This document shows positions 18,409 through 27,148 of a DNA stretch of 64,000 nt, one piece after another. The position numbers and the translations under genes were made by a program. The first letter of the stretch is position 1; the number at the start of each line of letters is the position of its first letter. The notes under the pieces are model-generated. The model was given only the letters and a program-made list of their open reading frames with translations, had not been told where the DNA came from and did not search any database. Where the stretch lies: NCBI RefSeq assembly GCF_006547045.1, contig NZ_CP041242.1, forward strand, positions 3,420,001 to 3,484,000, in the 5' to 3' direction. The DNA comes from Lysobacter alkalisoli (GTDB lineage Bacteria > Pseudomonadota > Gammaproteobacteria > Xanthomonadales > Xanthomonadaceae).

Positions 18409-19347
18409 ATGACCGCCTGGTACTACAGCGACGCCATGAACCGCCGGCAGGGACCGGTCGATACCGCCACCCTCGCCGGGCTGCAGCGCCAGGGCGGGGT
18501 CGACGAAGCCACCCTGGTATGGCGGGACGGACTGGCCGAATGGCAGCCACTGCGCACGCTTCTGAGCGAAATCCTGGCAACGCCCGCATTCGCCCCGGAC
18601 ACCACCGCCACGGCGCCGGACACGGCGAGCCAAGTCCACGACTACGCATCGGCGGCCGCGATTCCCGTCTCCAGCCCGGCCTCACCCTACACGCCGCCGG
18701 CCTCGCCACTGGCCGAACAGGACGACTTCCAGTCCGGCGGCGAAGTTGTCTATGCCGGCTTCTGGAAACGCTTCGCGGCGCTGGCGATCGACAGCTTCGT
18801 GATCGGCATCGCCTACTACGGCATGGTGATCGCGATGATGATCGTGCTTGGCCTCGGCGCCGGCATGATGGAGGGCAGCGCCGCTGCCGGCGGCATGTTC
18901 GCCCTGGTGGCCATGGTCTATCTGATCTACCCGCTGCTCAGCGCGCTGTACTACGTCGGCTTCGAGTCCTCGTCCAGGCAGGCCACGCTCGGCAAGATGG
19001 CAGTCGGGATCAAGGTCACCGATGCCTCGGGCCGCCGCCTGTCCCGCGGCCAGGCACTGGGCCGCTGGTTCTCGCACCTGCTGTCGTACTTCACCCTCTA
19101 TATCGGCTACCTGATGGCCGGCTTCACCGACCGCAAACGCGGTCTGCACGACATGGTTGCCGGCACCCTGGTAGTGGACCGCTGGGCCTATACCGCCTCG
19201 CCACAACAGCAGCGTCGCGAGCTGGGGGCGGTCACCATCGTGGTGATGGTGCTGGCACTGCTGGCGATCCTGGCCTATGCCGCGATCGTCCTCGCCATCG
19301 CGATCCCGGCCTACCATAGCTACGTACAGCGCGCGGCGGGAGTGTAA
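18409..19347 (+). CDS. GYF-like and RDD domain membrane protein
   Basis: The 312-residue protein begins with a GYF_2-type module: WYYSDAMNRRQGPVDTATLA and VDEATLVWRDGLAEWQPL. A Pro/Ala/Ser-rich linker follows, then an RDD domain beginning YAGFWKRFAALAIDSFVIGI with the conserved R-D pair, several membrane helices, and ATLGKMAVGIKVTDASGRRL. The C-terminal helix (VVMVLALLAILAYAAIVLAI) is followed by a pilin-like AIPAYHSYVQRA tail. RDD proteins are thought to be transport-related membrane proteins; the GYF-like module probably binds Pro-rich partners. The start is set by MTAWYY and follows the two hairpins. Confidence 0.82.
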   Translation: MTAWYYSDAMNRRQGPVDTATLAGLQRQGGVDEATLVWRDGLAEWQPLRTLLSEILATPAFAPDTTATAPDTASQVHDYASAAAIPVSSPASPYTPPASPLAEQDDFQSGGEVVYAGFWKRFAALAIDSFVIGIAYYGMVIAMMIVLGLGAGMMEGSAAAGGMFALVAMVYLIYPLLSALYYVGFESSSRQATLGKMAVGIKVTDASGRRLSRGQALGRWFSHLLSYFTLYIGYLMAGFTDRKRGLHDMVAGTLVVDRWAYTASPQQQRRELGAVTIVVMVLALLAILAYAAIVLAIAIPAYHSYVQRAAGV

Positions 19348-19539
19348 ACACCGTCGCCGGCCGACCGCCGCGCTTGACAGCGCCCGGTCCGGCGTGACAC
19401 CACTAAATAAGGGAGCCGTGCCGCCGACCGGCGTCATGGCCCCGCCTGTCCCCAGCGCCCGCGCTCTTGCCGCGGGCGTCGCCATCTTTGCTGTATACAC
19501 GTGCGGGGCCCATGAGCCCGCCGCCCCTTGGAGCCACAC

Positions 19540-22011
19540 ATGGCCAGGAACCTGCTCATCGTCGAGTCGCCCGCCAAGGCCAAGACGATCAATAAATACC
19601 TCGGCAAGGACTTCACCGTCCTTGCCTCCTACGGCCACGTCCGCGACCTGGTGCCGAAGGAAGGCGCGGTCGATCCGGCACGCGGCTTCGCGATGCGCTA
19701 CGACCTGATCGACAAGAACGAAAAGCACGTCGCCGCGATCGCCAAGGCCGCCAAGACCGCCGACGCCCTGTACCTCGCGACCGACCCGGATCGCGAAGGC
19801 GAGGCGATCAGCTGGCACATCGCCGAGATCCTGCGCGAGCGCGGGCTGCTCGAGAACAAGGCGCTGCACCGGGTGGTGTTCACCGAGATCACTCCGCGTG
19901 CGATCCGCGAGGCGGTCGACCACCCGCGCGACATCTCCACGCCGCTGGTCGATGCCCAGCAGGCACGCCGCGCACTCGACTACCTGGTCGGCTTCAACCT
20001 GTCGCCGGTGCTGTGGCGCAAGGTCCAGAGCGGGTTGTCGGCCGGCCGCGTACAGTCGCCGGCGCTGCGCATGATCGTCGAGCGCGAGGAAGAGATCGAG
20101 GCGTTCAAGGCACGCGAATACTGGACCATCGAGGCCGAATGCCGGCACCCGAGCCAGGCCTTCAGCGCACGGCTGGTCAAGTTCGACGGCAAGAAGTACG
20201 AGCAGTTCACGATCACCGACGGCGAGACTGCCGAGGATGCGCGCCAGCGCATCGTGCAATCGGCCGGCGGCATGCTGCAGGTCACCGACGTCGCCAGCAA
20301 GGAACGCAAGCGCCGCCCGGCGCCGCCGTTCACCACCTCGACCCTGCAGCAGGAGGCCGCGCGCAAGCTCGGCTTCACCACCCGCAAGACCATGCAGGTC
20401 GCGCAGAAGCTGTACGAGGGCGTGGCGCTCGGCGAGGAGGGCACGGTCGGCCTGATCACCTACATGCGTACCGACTCGGTCAGCCTGTCGGCCGATGCGC
20501 TCAGCGAGCTGCGCGACGTGATCGCGCGCGACTTCGGCACCGACTCGGTGCCGGACAAGCCGAACTTCTACCAGACCAAGGCCAAGAACGCGCAGGAAGC
20601 GCATGAAGCGGTACGCCCGACTTCGGCGCTGCACACCCCGGCCCAGGTCGCACGGTTCCTGAGCGACGACGAGCGCAAGCTCTACGAACTGATCTGGAAG
20701 CGCGCGGTCGCCTGCCAGATGATCCCGGCCACGCTCAACACCGTGACCGTCGACCTGGCCGCCGGCAGCGAACACGGCTTCCGCGTATCGGGCACGACAG
20801 TGGTGGTGCCCGGCTTCCTCGCCGTCTACGAGGAAGGCAAGGACAGCAAGGGCAAGGACGACGACGACCAGGGCCGCAAGCTGCCGCCGATGCAGCCCGG
20901 CGACCGCATCCCGCTCGAGCGCGTGCACGCCGACCAGCACTTCACCCAGCCGCCGCCGCGCTACACCGAGGCGTCATTGGTCAAGGCACTGGAGGAGTAC
21001 GGCATCGGCCGCCCCTCGACCTACGCCGCGATCATCCAGACCCTGCTGTTCCGCAAGTACACCGAGCTGGAAGGCCGCGCGTTCCGGCCGACCGACGTCG
21101 GCCGCGCGGTATCGAAGTTCCTCAGCGCCCACTTCACCCGCTACGTCGACTACGACTTCACCGCGCGGATGGAAGACGAGCTCGACGCGGTCAGCCGCGG
21201 CGAGGAGGACTGGGTGCCGCTGATGGAGAAGTTCTGGGGCCCGTTCAAGGAGATGGTCGACGACAAGATGGAAACCGTCGATCGCAGCGAAGCCACCGGC
21301 GCGCGCGAACTCGGCACCGATCCTGCGACCGGCAAGCCGGTCAGCGTGCGGCTGGGCCGGTTCGGGCCGTATGCCGCGCTCGGCAGCACCTCCGAGGAAT
21401 CGGAGGAGAAGCCCAGGTTCGCCTCGCTGCGTCCGGGCCAGAGCATGCACACGATCACGCTGGAGGAGGCGCTGGAGCTGTTCAAGCTGCCGCGCGCACT
21501 CGGCGAGTCCAATGGCGAGCCGGTCAGCGTCGGCGTCGGCCGCTTCGGTCCATTCGCCAAGCGCGGCAGCACCTACGCCTCGCTGAAGAAGGAGGACGAC
21601 CCGTACACGATCGGCTTCGAGCGCGCGGTCGAGCTGATCGAGGAGAAGGAGGAGTTCGCCCGCAACCGCATCATCAAGGAGTGGGACGGGCACGACATCC
21701 AGGTCCTCAACGGCCGCTTCGGCCCGTACCTGTCCGACGGCAAGATGAACGGCAAGATCCCCAAGGACCGCGAACCGGCCTCGTTGGAGCTGGAGGAAGC
21801 ACTGAAGCTGCTGGAGGAGACCGGCAAGCCGATGCGCGGGCGCTTCGCCAAGAAGGCGGCCAAGAAAACCGCGACCAGGAAGGCCACCAAGAAGACCGCA
21901 GCCAAGAAAGCCACCAAGAAGGCCGCCACAAAGAAAACCGCGGCCAAAAAAGCCACCAAGAAAGTGGCCAAGAAAGCGGTGAAGAAGGCAGCGAAGAAGA
22001 CTGTGTCCTGA
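19540..22011 (+). CDS. topA: DNA topoisomerase I
   Basis: The 823-residue protein starts MARNLLIVESPAKAKTINKY (Toprim domain), followed by YLATDPDREGEAISWHIAE with the DxDxE metal site. The catalytic tyrosine lies in GLITYMRTDSVSLS. The C-terminus carries three GRFGPY/F-type repeats rather than classical zinc fingers, then a tail of about 50 residues made almost only of K, A and T. The enzyme relaxes negative supercoils. The ATG at 19540 matches the family start; a TTG four codons earlier is unlikely. Confidence 0.97.
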   Translation: MARNLLIVESPAKAKTINKYLGKDFTVLASYGHVRDLVPKEGAVDPARGFAMRYDLIDKNEKHVAAIAKAAKTADALYLATDPDREGEAISWHIAEILRERGLLENKALHRVVFTEITPRAIREAVDHPRDISTPLVDAQQARRALDYLVGFNLSPVLWRKVQSGLSAGRVQSPALRMIVEREEEIEAFKAREYWTIEAECRHPSQAFSARLVKFDGKKYEQFTITDGETAEDARQRIVQSAGGMLQVTDVASKERKRRPAPPFTTSTLQQEAARKLGFTTRKTMQVAQKLYEGVALGEEGTVGLITYMRTDSVSLSADALSELRDVIARDFGTDSVPDKPNFYQTKAKNAQEAHEAVRPTSALHTPAQVARFLSDDERKLYELIWKRAVACQMIPATLNTVTVDLAAGSEHGFRVSGTTVVVPGFLAVYEEGKDSKGKDDDDQGRKLPPMQPGDRIPLERVHADQHFTQPPPRYTEASLVKALEEYGIGRPSTYAAIIQTLLFRKYTELEGRAFRPTDVGRAVSKFLSAHFTRYVDYDFTARMEDELDAVSRGEEDWVPLMEKFWGPFKEMVDDKMETVDRSEATGARELGTDPATGKPVSVRLGRFGPYAALGSTSEESEEKPRFASLRPGQSMHTITLEEALELFKLPRALGESNGEPVSVGVGRFGPFAKRGSTYASLKKEDDPYTIGFERAVELIEEKEEFARNRIIKEWDGHDIQVLNGRFGPYLSDGKMNGKIPKDREPASLELEEALKLLEETGKPMRGRFAKKAAKKTATRKATKKTAAKKATKKAATKKTAAKKATKKVAKKAVKKAAKKTVS

Positions 22012-22052
22012 CCCCGGTGCCGGCCGGCATCCGGCCTCCCCGACTGAGCATC

Positions 22053-22076
22053 ACGGCCGCCCATTCGGGCGGCCGT
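22053..22076 (+). terminator. Hairpin downstream of topA
   Basis: ACGGCCGCCC and GGGCGGCCGT pair perfectly over 10 bases around an ATTC loop, 42 bases after the topA stop. No T-run follows, so it may be a weak intrinsic or processing site. Confidence 0.5.
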
Positions 22077-22111
22077 CGCGTATGCGCGCCCAGCTCCAGA
22101 TGTCTTTGAAA

Positions 22112-22123
22112 GGTCAAATGACC
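22112..22123. promoter_or_regulatory. Perfect dyad in the AT-rich region upstream of the LPMO gene
   Basis: GGTCAAATGACC is a perfect 12-base dyad (GGTCA / TGACC) lying 131 bases upstream of the LPMO start. The surrounding 22100-22215 stretch is much more AT-rich than the window average, as expected for a regulated promoter. No regulator is identifiable. Confidence 0.35.
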
Positions 22124-22254
22124 CGATAAAGCCATATAAGCCTGGCAAGAATATTCATTAAGCCGATATTTCATCACGTTTTCATCTGACATCGTTGTCT
22201 ATTTTCGGTCTCGGGGGATCCACCACGGACATCCAACCGAGAGAGGGACATGTC

Positions 22255-23429
22255 ATGAAGACCCACCCAGCTTTGCGCCTGGCCGCGATCGCCGCCTGCG
22301 CGATCACGGCCTCGCTGCCGGCGCCGCGCACCGAGGCCCACGGCTCCATGGTCAAACCGGCCAGCCGCATCTACACCTGTGCCCAAGGCAATCGCGAGAA
22401 CCCGTCCGACCCTGCCTGCCGGGCGGCCTGGGAGGTCGCCGGCCCCCAGCTGTTCTACGACTGGATGGGCGTCAACCAGGCCAACGCCAATGGCAACCAC
22501 CAGGCGGTGGTACCGGACGGCACGCTGTGCAGCGGCAACAACCCGACCTTCCGCGGCCTCGACCTGGTCCGCGACGACTGGCAGGCGACCCCGATCGCGC
22601 CCGACGCCAACGGCCGCTACGAGTTCGAATTCAAGGGCACCGCGCCACACGCGACCCGCGAGTGGGTGTTTTACGTCACCCCGGAGAGCTGGAACCCGAG
22701 CAGCGTGCTCAGGTGGTCGGACCTGCAGGAGTTCTGCCGCCTCGGCCACGTACCGCTGTCGGCCGACGGCAACTACCGCCTCGACTGTCCGCTGCCGCAG
22801 CGCAGCGGCCGTCACGTGATCTACAACACCTGGCAGCGCTCGGATTCGACCGAGGCGTTCTATACCTGCGTGGACGTGCAGTTCGCCGGCGGCAGCACCC
22901 CGCCCCGCCGCCGGAATGGCGCGATGCCGGCGCGCTGGTCGCACAGAGTCCATTGCCGGCCGGCACCACGGTGACCCTGCGCGTGTTCAACGCCGATGGC
23001 AGCGACGCCGAGCGGATCGAAGTCGAGATCGCGGACGCCGGGCAGGGCTCGACCACGCGCTGGCCGCGCCACGTCGGCGAACAGGTCAACGCCCGCGCCA
23101 GCTTCGCCCGCATCGGCGTGATGGAGAATGGCGCGATCACCCCGATCGAATCGGCCAGCGGCAACCGCGTCTACCTGCGTGGCGACGGCCGCAGTCACCA
23201 GCTCGACGTCACCCTGCCGCAGGAGCCGCCACCGCCGGGCGAATACGATTACGTCTACCCGGACGGCATCGGCCAGTACCTGCCGGGCGAAACCGTGGTC
23301 AAGGCCAGCAACGGCCGCCTGTACGCCTGCCGGCCGTTCCCCGAGGGCGGCTGGTGCAACATCAACAGCCCGGCCCACTACGCACCGGGCAGCGGCAGCC
23401 ACTGGCAGGACGCCTGGATCGAGTACTGA
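22255..23429 (+). pseudogene. GbpA-like AA10 lytic polysaccharide monooxygenase, frameshifted in the linker
   Basis: Residues 1-28 form a signal peptide; cleavage before HGSMVKPASR would expose the N-terminal copper-binding histidine. The second brace histidine is in APHATREWVFYVTPESWNPS. This AA10 domain resembles GbpA and is followed by a GbpA domain-2-like region (LPAGTTVTLRVFNADGSDAE) and a C-terminal chitin-binding module (PAHYAPGSGSHWQDAWIEY). The frame breaks in a C-rich tract near 22897-22906: the N-terminal frame runs on to a stop at 22974, while the rest continues in another frame to 23429. One missing base explains it. The catalytic domain is intact, so a truncated secreted enzyme could still be made; a sequencing error is possible. 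Confidence 0.85.
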
Positions 23430-23459
23430 CCGCCACCGCGGGCATGGCAGACTGACGCC

Positions 23460-24023
23460 ATGCCCGCACCGACCGACATCACCGCCGCCGTCGCCGCCCT
23501 GCGCCGCGGCGGCGTCATCGCCTACCCCACCGAAGCGGTCTGGGGACTGGGATGCGATCCATTCAACGAGGCCGCGGTGTTGCGCCTGCTGGACATCAAG
23601 CAACGCCCGGTCGACAAGGGGCTGATCCTGATCGCGTCAGGCGTCGGCCAGCTCGACCCGCTGATCGACTGGGAGGCTCTGTCCGCCAGCCAGCGCGATA
23701 CCGTGCTTGCCAACTGGCCCGGTCCGCATACCTGGGTGGTACCGGCCACTCCGCGAATGCCGCGCTGGATCACCGGCGTCCATGACAGCGTCGCCGTGCG
23801 GGTCAGCGCGCATCCGGATGTGATCGTGCTGTGCGACAGTTTCGGCGGCCCCCTGGTGTCGACCAGCGCCAACCTCACCGGAAAGCCGCCGGCCTTCGCA
23901 CGCGACGAACTCGACCCGGTGTTGCTCGAACGCATCGACGCGATCGCCGGCGGCGAAACCGGCGGCCTCCACGCCCCGACCACGATCCGCGACGCCCGTG
24001 ACGACCGACTGCTGCGGGGCTGA
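23460..24023 (+). CDS. tsaC: L-threonylcarbamoyladenylate synthase (TsaC/Sua5/YrdC)
   Basis: The 187-residue protein has the short TsaC form, lacking the Sua5 extension. GGVIAYPTEAVWGLGCDPF near the N-terminus and KGLILIASGVGQL carry the substrate-binding residues, and LVSTSANLTGKPP is the conserved nucleotide-binding strand. It makes threonylcarbamoyl-AMP for the t6A37 modification of ANN-decoding tRNAs. It follows topA (with the LPMO gene between), as in relatives. Confidence 0.94.
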   Translation: MPAPTDITAAVAALRRGGVIAYPTEAVWGLGCDPFNEAAVLRLLDIKQRPVDKGLILIASGVGQLDPLIDWEALSASQRDTVLANWPGPHTWVVPATPRMPRWITGVHDSVAVRVSAHPDVIVLCDSFGGPLVSTSANLTGKPPAFARDELDPVLLERIDAIAGGETGGLHAPTTIRDARDDRLLRG

Positions 24024-24218
24024 ACGACCACGGCGACGCTCAATGCCCGCTCACACCGACCAGGGGCCCGACCCGATGCACGACGGTGCGATGGCGCGGG
24101 CCCGCGATCGGAGTAGTCGCCACACGGCCGCATCCCACACTTCCGCGCACCGCGCCCGGCTGTCGCTGCCTCGAGTCGTGGGCTTTCCCCCGGCACCGCT
24201 GCGGCGCAAGATGGTGTC

Positions 24219-24947
24219 ATGACCTGTCGCCCCGCCCGCCGTTCCCACCGCGCCGCGTCCATCTGGACGCTGGCAGCGCTGGTGCTGGCCGGCGCCAGCG
24301 CGGGCAGCGCACAGGCCGGGGAAGTCATCATCTACCGCTGTACCGACACCCAGGGCCGGCTGACCCTGCGCGATACGCCCTGCGCCGCAGGTGAGAAACA
24401 GCAGGTGCAGACGATGCAGAAGCCGACCGATCCACCGTCCGTCGCGACACCGCCCGCCGCCGTGACCGCGGCACCACCGCCCCCCGACCCGCCGCCGGTG
24501 CAGACCGTGGTGCTGCAGCCGCCGCGGCCGATGTACGAATGCGTGACCCCGGACGGCGACAGCTACATCAGCGACACGCCGGAAGGCAATCCGCGCTGGG
24601 TGCCGATGTGGACGCTCGGCTATCCGGTCGCGGTACCAGGCCATCGTGGCGGCCATGACGGCTTCCGTGCCGATATCGGGATCAACACCGGCCGGGTCGA
24701 TGGCCGGATCTCGATCGACCAGCGCCACCCTAGACCACCGCTGGCGACGGTCGCCTATCCGACAGGCACCTGGGTCCGCGATGCCTGCCACCCGCTGCCG
24801 CAACAGGAAGTCTGCAGCCGCCTGCGCGACCGCCGCTTCGAGCTCGGCCGCCGCTACAACAGCGCCCTGCAGAGCGAACGCGCCGAGATCGATCGCGAGC
24901 AGCGCGGGATCGACGCCCGCCTGGCCAACGACTGCCGAGGACATTGA
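24219..24947 (+). CDS. DUF4124 domain-containing exported protein
   Basis: The 242-residue product has a signal peptide (ALVLAGASAGSAQAG) followed by a DUF4124 domain: IIYRCTDTQGRLTLRDTPCA, with its paired cysteines. A Pro-rich linker and a second cysteine-containing segment (YECVTPDGDSYISDTPEGNP, a degenerate second copy) follow. The C-terminus is helical with ERAEIDREQRGIDARL. DUF4124 proteins are periplasmic and of unknown function. Its stop overlaps the next gene's ATG (TGATG), so the two paralogues are coupled. Confidence 0.8.
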   Translation: MTCRPARRSHRAASIWTLAALVLAGASAGSAQAGEVIIYRCTDTQGRLTLRDTPCAAGEKQQVQTMQKPTDPPSVATPPAAVTAAPPPPDPPPVQTVVLQPPRPMYECVTPDGDSYISDTPEGNPRWVPMWTLGYPVAVPGHRGGHDGFRADIGINTGRVDGRISIDQRHPRPPLATVAYPTGTWVRDACHPLPQQEVCSRLRDRRFELGRRYNSALQSERAEIDREQRGIDARLANDCRGH

Positions 24948-25804
24948 TGCCTTTCCACCTGCCCCGTGCCGCGGCTTTCCTGCCTTTCGCGGCCCTGCTG
25001 ATCGCACTGGCCCCGCCTGCCAACAGCCAGACCGTGCTCTACCGCTGCACCGACGCCGGCGGCAACCTGACCGTCCAGAACGACCCGTGCCCGGCCGGTA
25101 CGCAGGAACGCAAGCAGGTGATCGGCGAGGTACCCAGCGCACCGACCGAGGCATCGCAAACGCCGGCACGCGGTTTGCCGGCGCCCGAATGGCAGTTGCC
25201 GTCCCCGGCGGACAACCCAGCGGCCAGCGGCATGCCTGCCTCCGCCCCGGAAATCCCGATCCTCGCTCCGCTGCCGGCCCCGTCACCGCTGATGCCGGTC
25301 ACCGCGCCCGATCCGGCCGCCATTCCGCTGCCCGCGCCTGGCCAGCCGATCATGCGCCAGAAGCCGTTGGAGGTGATCGTCGACACCCGCGAGACCGAAT
25401 ACCGCATCCTCGACTCCGGCATCCCGCTCGCAGAACGCGACCCGGACGACGCAGACGCGGCCACCACCGACGAACAGCCCCCACCGCCCGCGTTGCAGGC
25501 CTGCCGCGGCTGGGACAACGAAATCCGCTACAGCGAAGCCGAAGAACCGCAGACCCGCTGCAAACCATTGCAGACCACAGGCCTCGGCGGCCTGCCCGGG
25601 CTGGGTGCCGGCACCGCCTGCGAAATGATCGCCGATCGCTGCACCGCCGTACCCGAAGACCAGCTATGCGACGCCTGGCTGCGGCGGCTGCGCGACGAAC
25701 AGGCACAACTGGTGTTCGCCCGCAGCGAGGATCCGGCGGCCACGCGTGCCGAGATCGAGCGGATCGAGAGCGTGCTCAGGGACAGTCATTGCAGTGCACG
25801 GTAA
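24947..25804 (+). CDS. DUF4124 domain-containing exported protein (paralogue)
   Basis: The 285-residue protein starts at the ATG that overlaps the stop of the preceding paralogue. The signal peptide ends near PPANSQT, and the DUF4124 domain reads VLYRCTDAGGNLTVQNDPCP. A Pro/Ala-rich linker leads to a cysteine-rich C-terminal half (CRGWDNEIRYSEAEEPQTRC, CEMIADRCT, CDAWLRRL) that is likely disulphide-bonded. Function unknown. The tandem arrangement suggests an old duplication. Confidence 0.8.
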   Translation: MPFHLPRAAAFLPFAALLIALAPPANSQTVLYRCTDAGGNLTVQNDPCPAGTQERKQVIGEVPSAPTEASQTPARGLPAPEWQLPSPADNPAASGMPASAPEIPILAPLPAPSPLMPVTAPDPAAIPLPAPGQPIMRQKPLEVIVDTRETEYRILDSGIPLAERDPDDADAATTDEQPPPPALQACRGWDNEIRYSEAEEPQTRCKPLQTTGLGGLPGLGAGTACEMIADRCTAVPEDQLCDAWLRRLRDEQAQLVFARSEDPAATRAEIERIESVLRDSHCSAR

Positions 25805-25825
25805 CCGCCACGCGCACCCGGATGC

Positions 25826-26602
25826 TCAGAACCCGTAACGCAAAAATCCGCCGTCGACCGCGATGCATTCGCCGGTGACATAGCCGGCTGCGGGCAGGCA
25901 CAGGAAGGCGACCGCGGCGGCGACTTCCTCCGGTTCGCCAATGCGGCCGAGCGGGGTGCGCAGCAGTACGTCATCGAGATAATCGGGGTCGGCCAGCTTG
26001 TCGGAGGTCCGGCGGGTGCGGATGTACCACGGTGCGACCGCATTGACGCGGATGCCATCTTCCGCCCATTCGACCGCCAGGTTCTTGGTCATCTGGTGCA
26101 GCCCGGCCTTGCTCATGCCGTAGGCCACGCCGGTGCGCACGTGGGTGAGGCCGGACACGCTGCCGACGTTGACGATGCTGGCGGCGCCGTGGCGGGCCAG
26201 CAGCGGATGCAGGTAGCGCGACAGTTCGAAGGCGGAGAACAGGTTGATCTCGAAGATCCCGCGCCACTCGTCGTCGGCGTATTCGGTAGCAGGCTTGCCG
26301 AGGTTGCCGCCGGCGTTGTTGACCAGGATGTGCAGGCCGTCGCCGAAGTCCTCGACCCAGTCCAGCAGTTCGCGGCGCTGCTCCTCGACGGCGACGTCGG
26401 CGGCGAAGCAGGCGATCTCGCGCTCCGGGAAATCCTCGAGCAGTTCGTCGCGGGCGCTGTCGAGCGCGGTGGCATCGCGCGCAGCCAGCAGCACGTCGGC
26501 GCCGAAACCGAGCAGTTCGCGTGCGATCGCACGGCCGATTCCGGCGCTGCCGCCGGTCACCAGTGCGAGTTGTCCGTCCAGTCGCCAGCGTCGGGGGTCC
26601 AT
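25826..26602 (-). CDS. SDR-family oxidoreductase
   Basis: The 258-residue product is a classical short-chain dehydrogenase. It has the NAD(P)-binding TGGSAGIGRA, the structural NNAGG, the catalytic Ser-Tyr-Lys as SVSGLTHVRTGVAYGMSKAG, and a C-terminal GECIAVDGGFLRYGF typical of tropinone-reductase-like members. An Arg following the second strand (AARDA) favours NADP(H). The substrate is unknown. The start was set at MDPRRWRLDGQLALVTGG; upstream frame sequence is low-complexity Arg and not convincing. Confidence 0.88.
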   Translation of the reverse strand: MDPRRWRLDGQLALVTGGSAGIGRAIARELLGFGADVLLAARDATALDSARDELLEDFPEREIACFAADVAVEEQRRELLDWVEDFGDGLHILVNNAGGNLGKPATEYADDEWRGIFEINLFSAFELSRYLHPLLARHGAASIVNVGSVSGLTHVRTGVAYGMSKAGLHQMTKNLAVEWAEDGIRVNAVAPWYIRTRRTSDKLADPDYLDDVLLRTPLGRIGEPEEVAAAVAFLCLPAAGYVTGECIAVDGGFLRYGF

Positions 26603-26732
26603 GCGTGCTCCGGGGTCTCTGCGTGTGCCGCGATATGAAGTGCCACGATGTGAAGCGCCGCCGCGTGACGCGCGGCCGCTCGGCGTAGCATAGCGCCGAC
26701 GCCGTGGATGACGGCCTGCACGGGAGCAACAC

Positions 26733-26957
26733 ATGATCCGGATGCACCTGCCTTACTGGCCAATCGCAATCCTGCTTGCCCTGCTGGCCGCCTGCCAACC
26801 ACAGCCGCCGGAAAAGGAGCGGCCGCCGGTACCCAAGACCGCTGGCGCGACCGAGCTGCGCGACGCGATCCAGGCCCCGCTCGACAAGGCCCGCGCCGCC
26901 GAACAGGCCGTGCAGGACGCGGCGAAGGCACGCGAAGCGGCGATCGATGGCGATTGA
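26733..26957 (+). CDS. Small predicted lipoprotein
   Basis: This 74-residue protein has a hydrophobic N-terminus and a lipobox LLAAC, so the Cys at about residue 21 would be lipidated. The mature part is Pro-rich (QPQPPEKERPPVPK), then an Ala-rich helix with K/E/D heptads. It is divergent from the SDR gene. The size and composition resemble small outer-membrane lipoproteins, but no family is recognised. Confidence 0.65.
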   Translation: MIRMHLPYWPIAILLALLAACQPQPPEKERPPVPKTAGATELRDAIQAPLDKARAAEQAVQDAAKAREAAIDGD

Positions 26958-26981
26958 GAACCGGGAGCTTTATCCAGACCC

Positions 26982-27136
26982 GTAGCCCGGGTAAGCGGAG
27001 CGCACCCGGGGGTCCGGCTCTCCCGAACCCGGGTGCGGCTTCACCGTAGTCGGGCTGCAGAAAGCCGTGAATTCCTCCCGGCTTCGCCTTCCCGTGGAAA
27101 CCCATCCCCACCCGACCCTCCCCTTGAAGGGGAGGG
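26982..27136. repeat. REP-like intergenic palindromes between the lipoprotein gene and sppA
   Basis: GTAGCCCGGGTAAGCGGAGC, then GCACCCGGG, is answered by CCCGGGTGCGGCTTCACC about 20 bases on, forming an imperfect inverted pair of the REP kind. A second hairpin, CCCTCCCCTT-G-AAGGGGAGGG, lies at 27116-27136 and may terminate sppA transcription although no T-run follows. A fragment of the first repeat recurs near 52169. Confidence 0.65.
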
Positions 27137-27148
27137 CATTTCAAGCAG

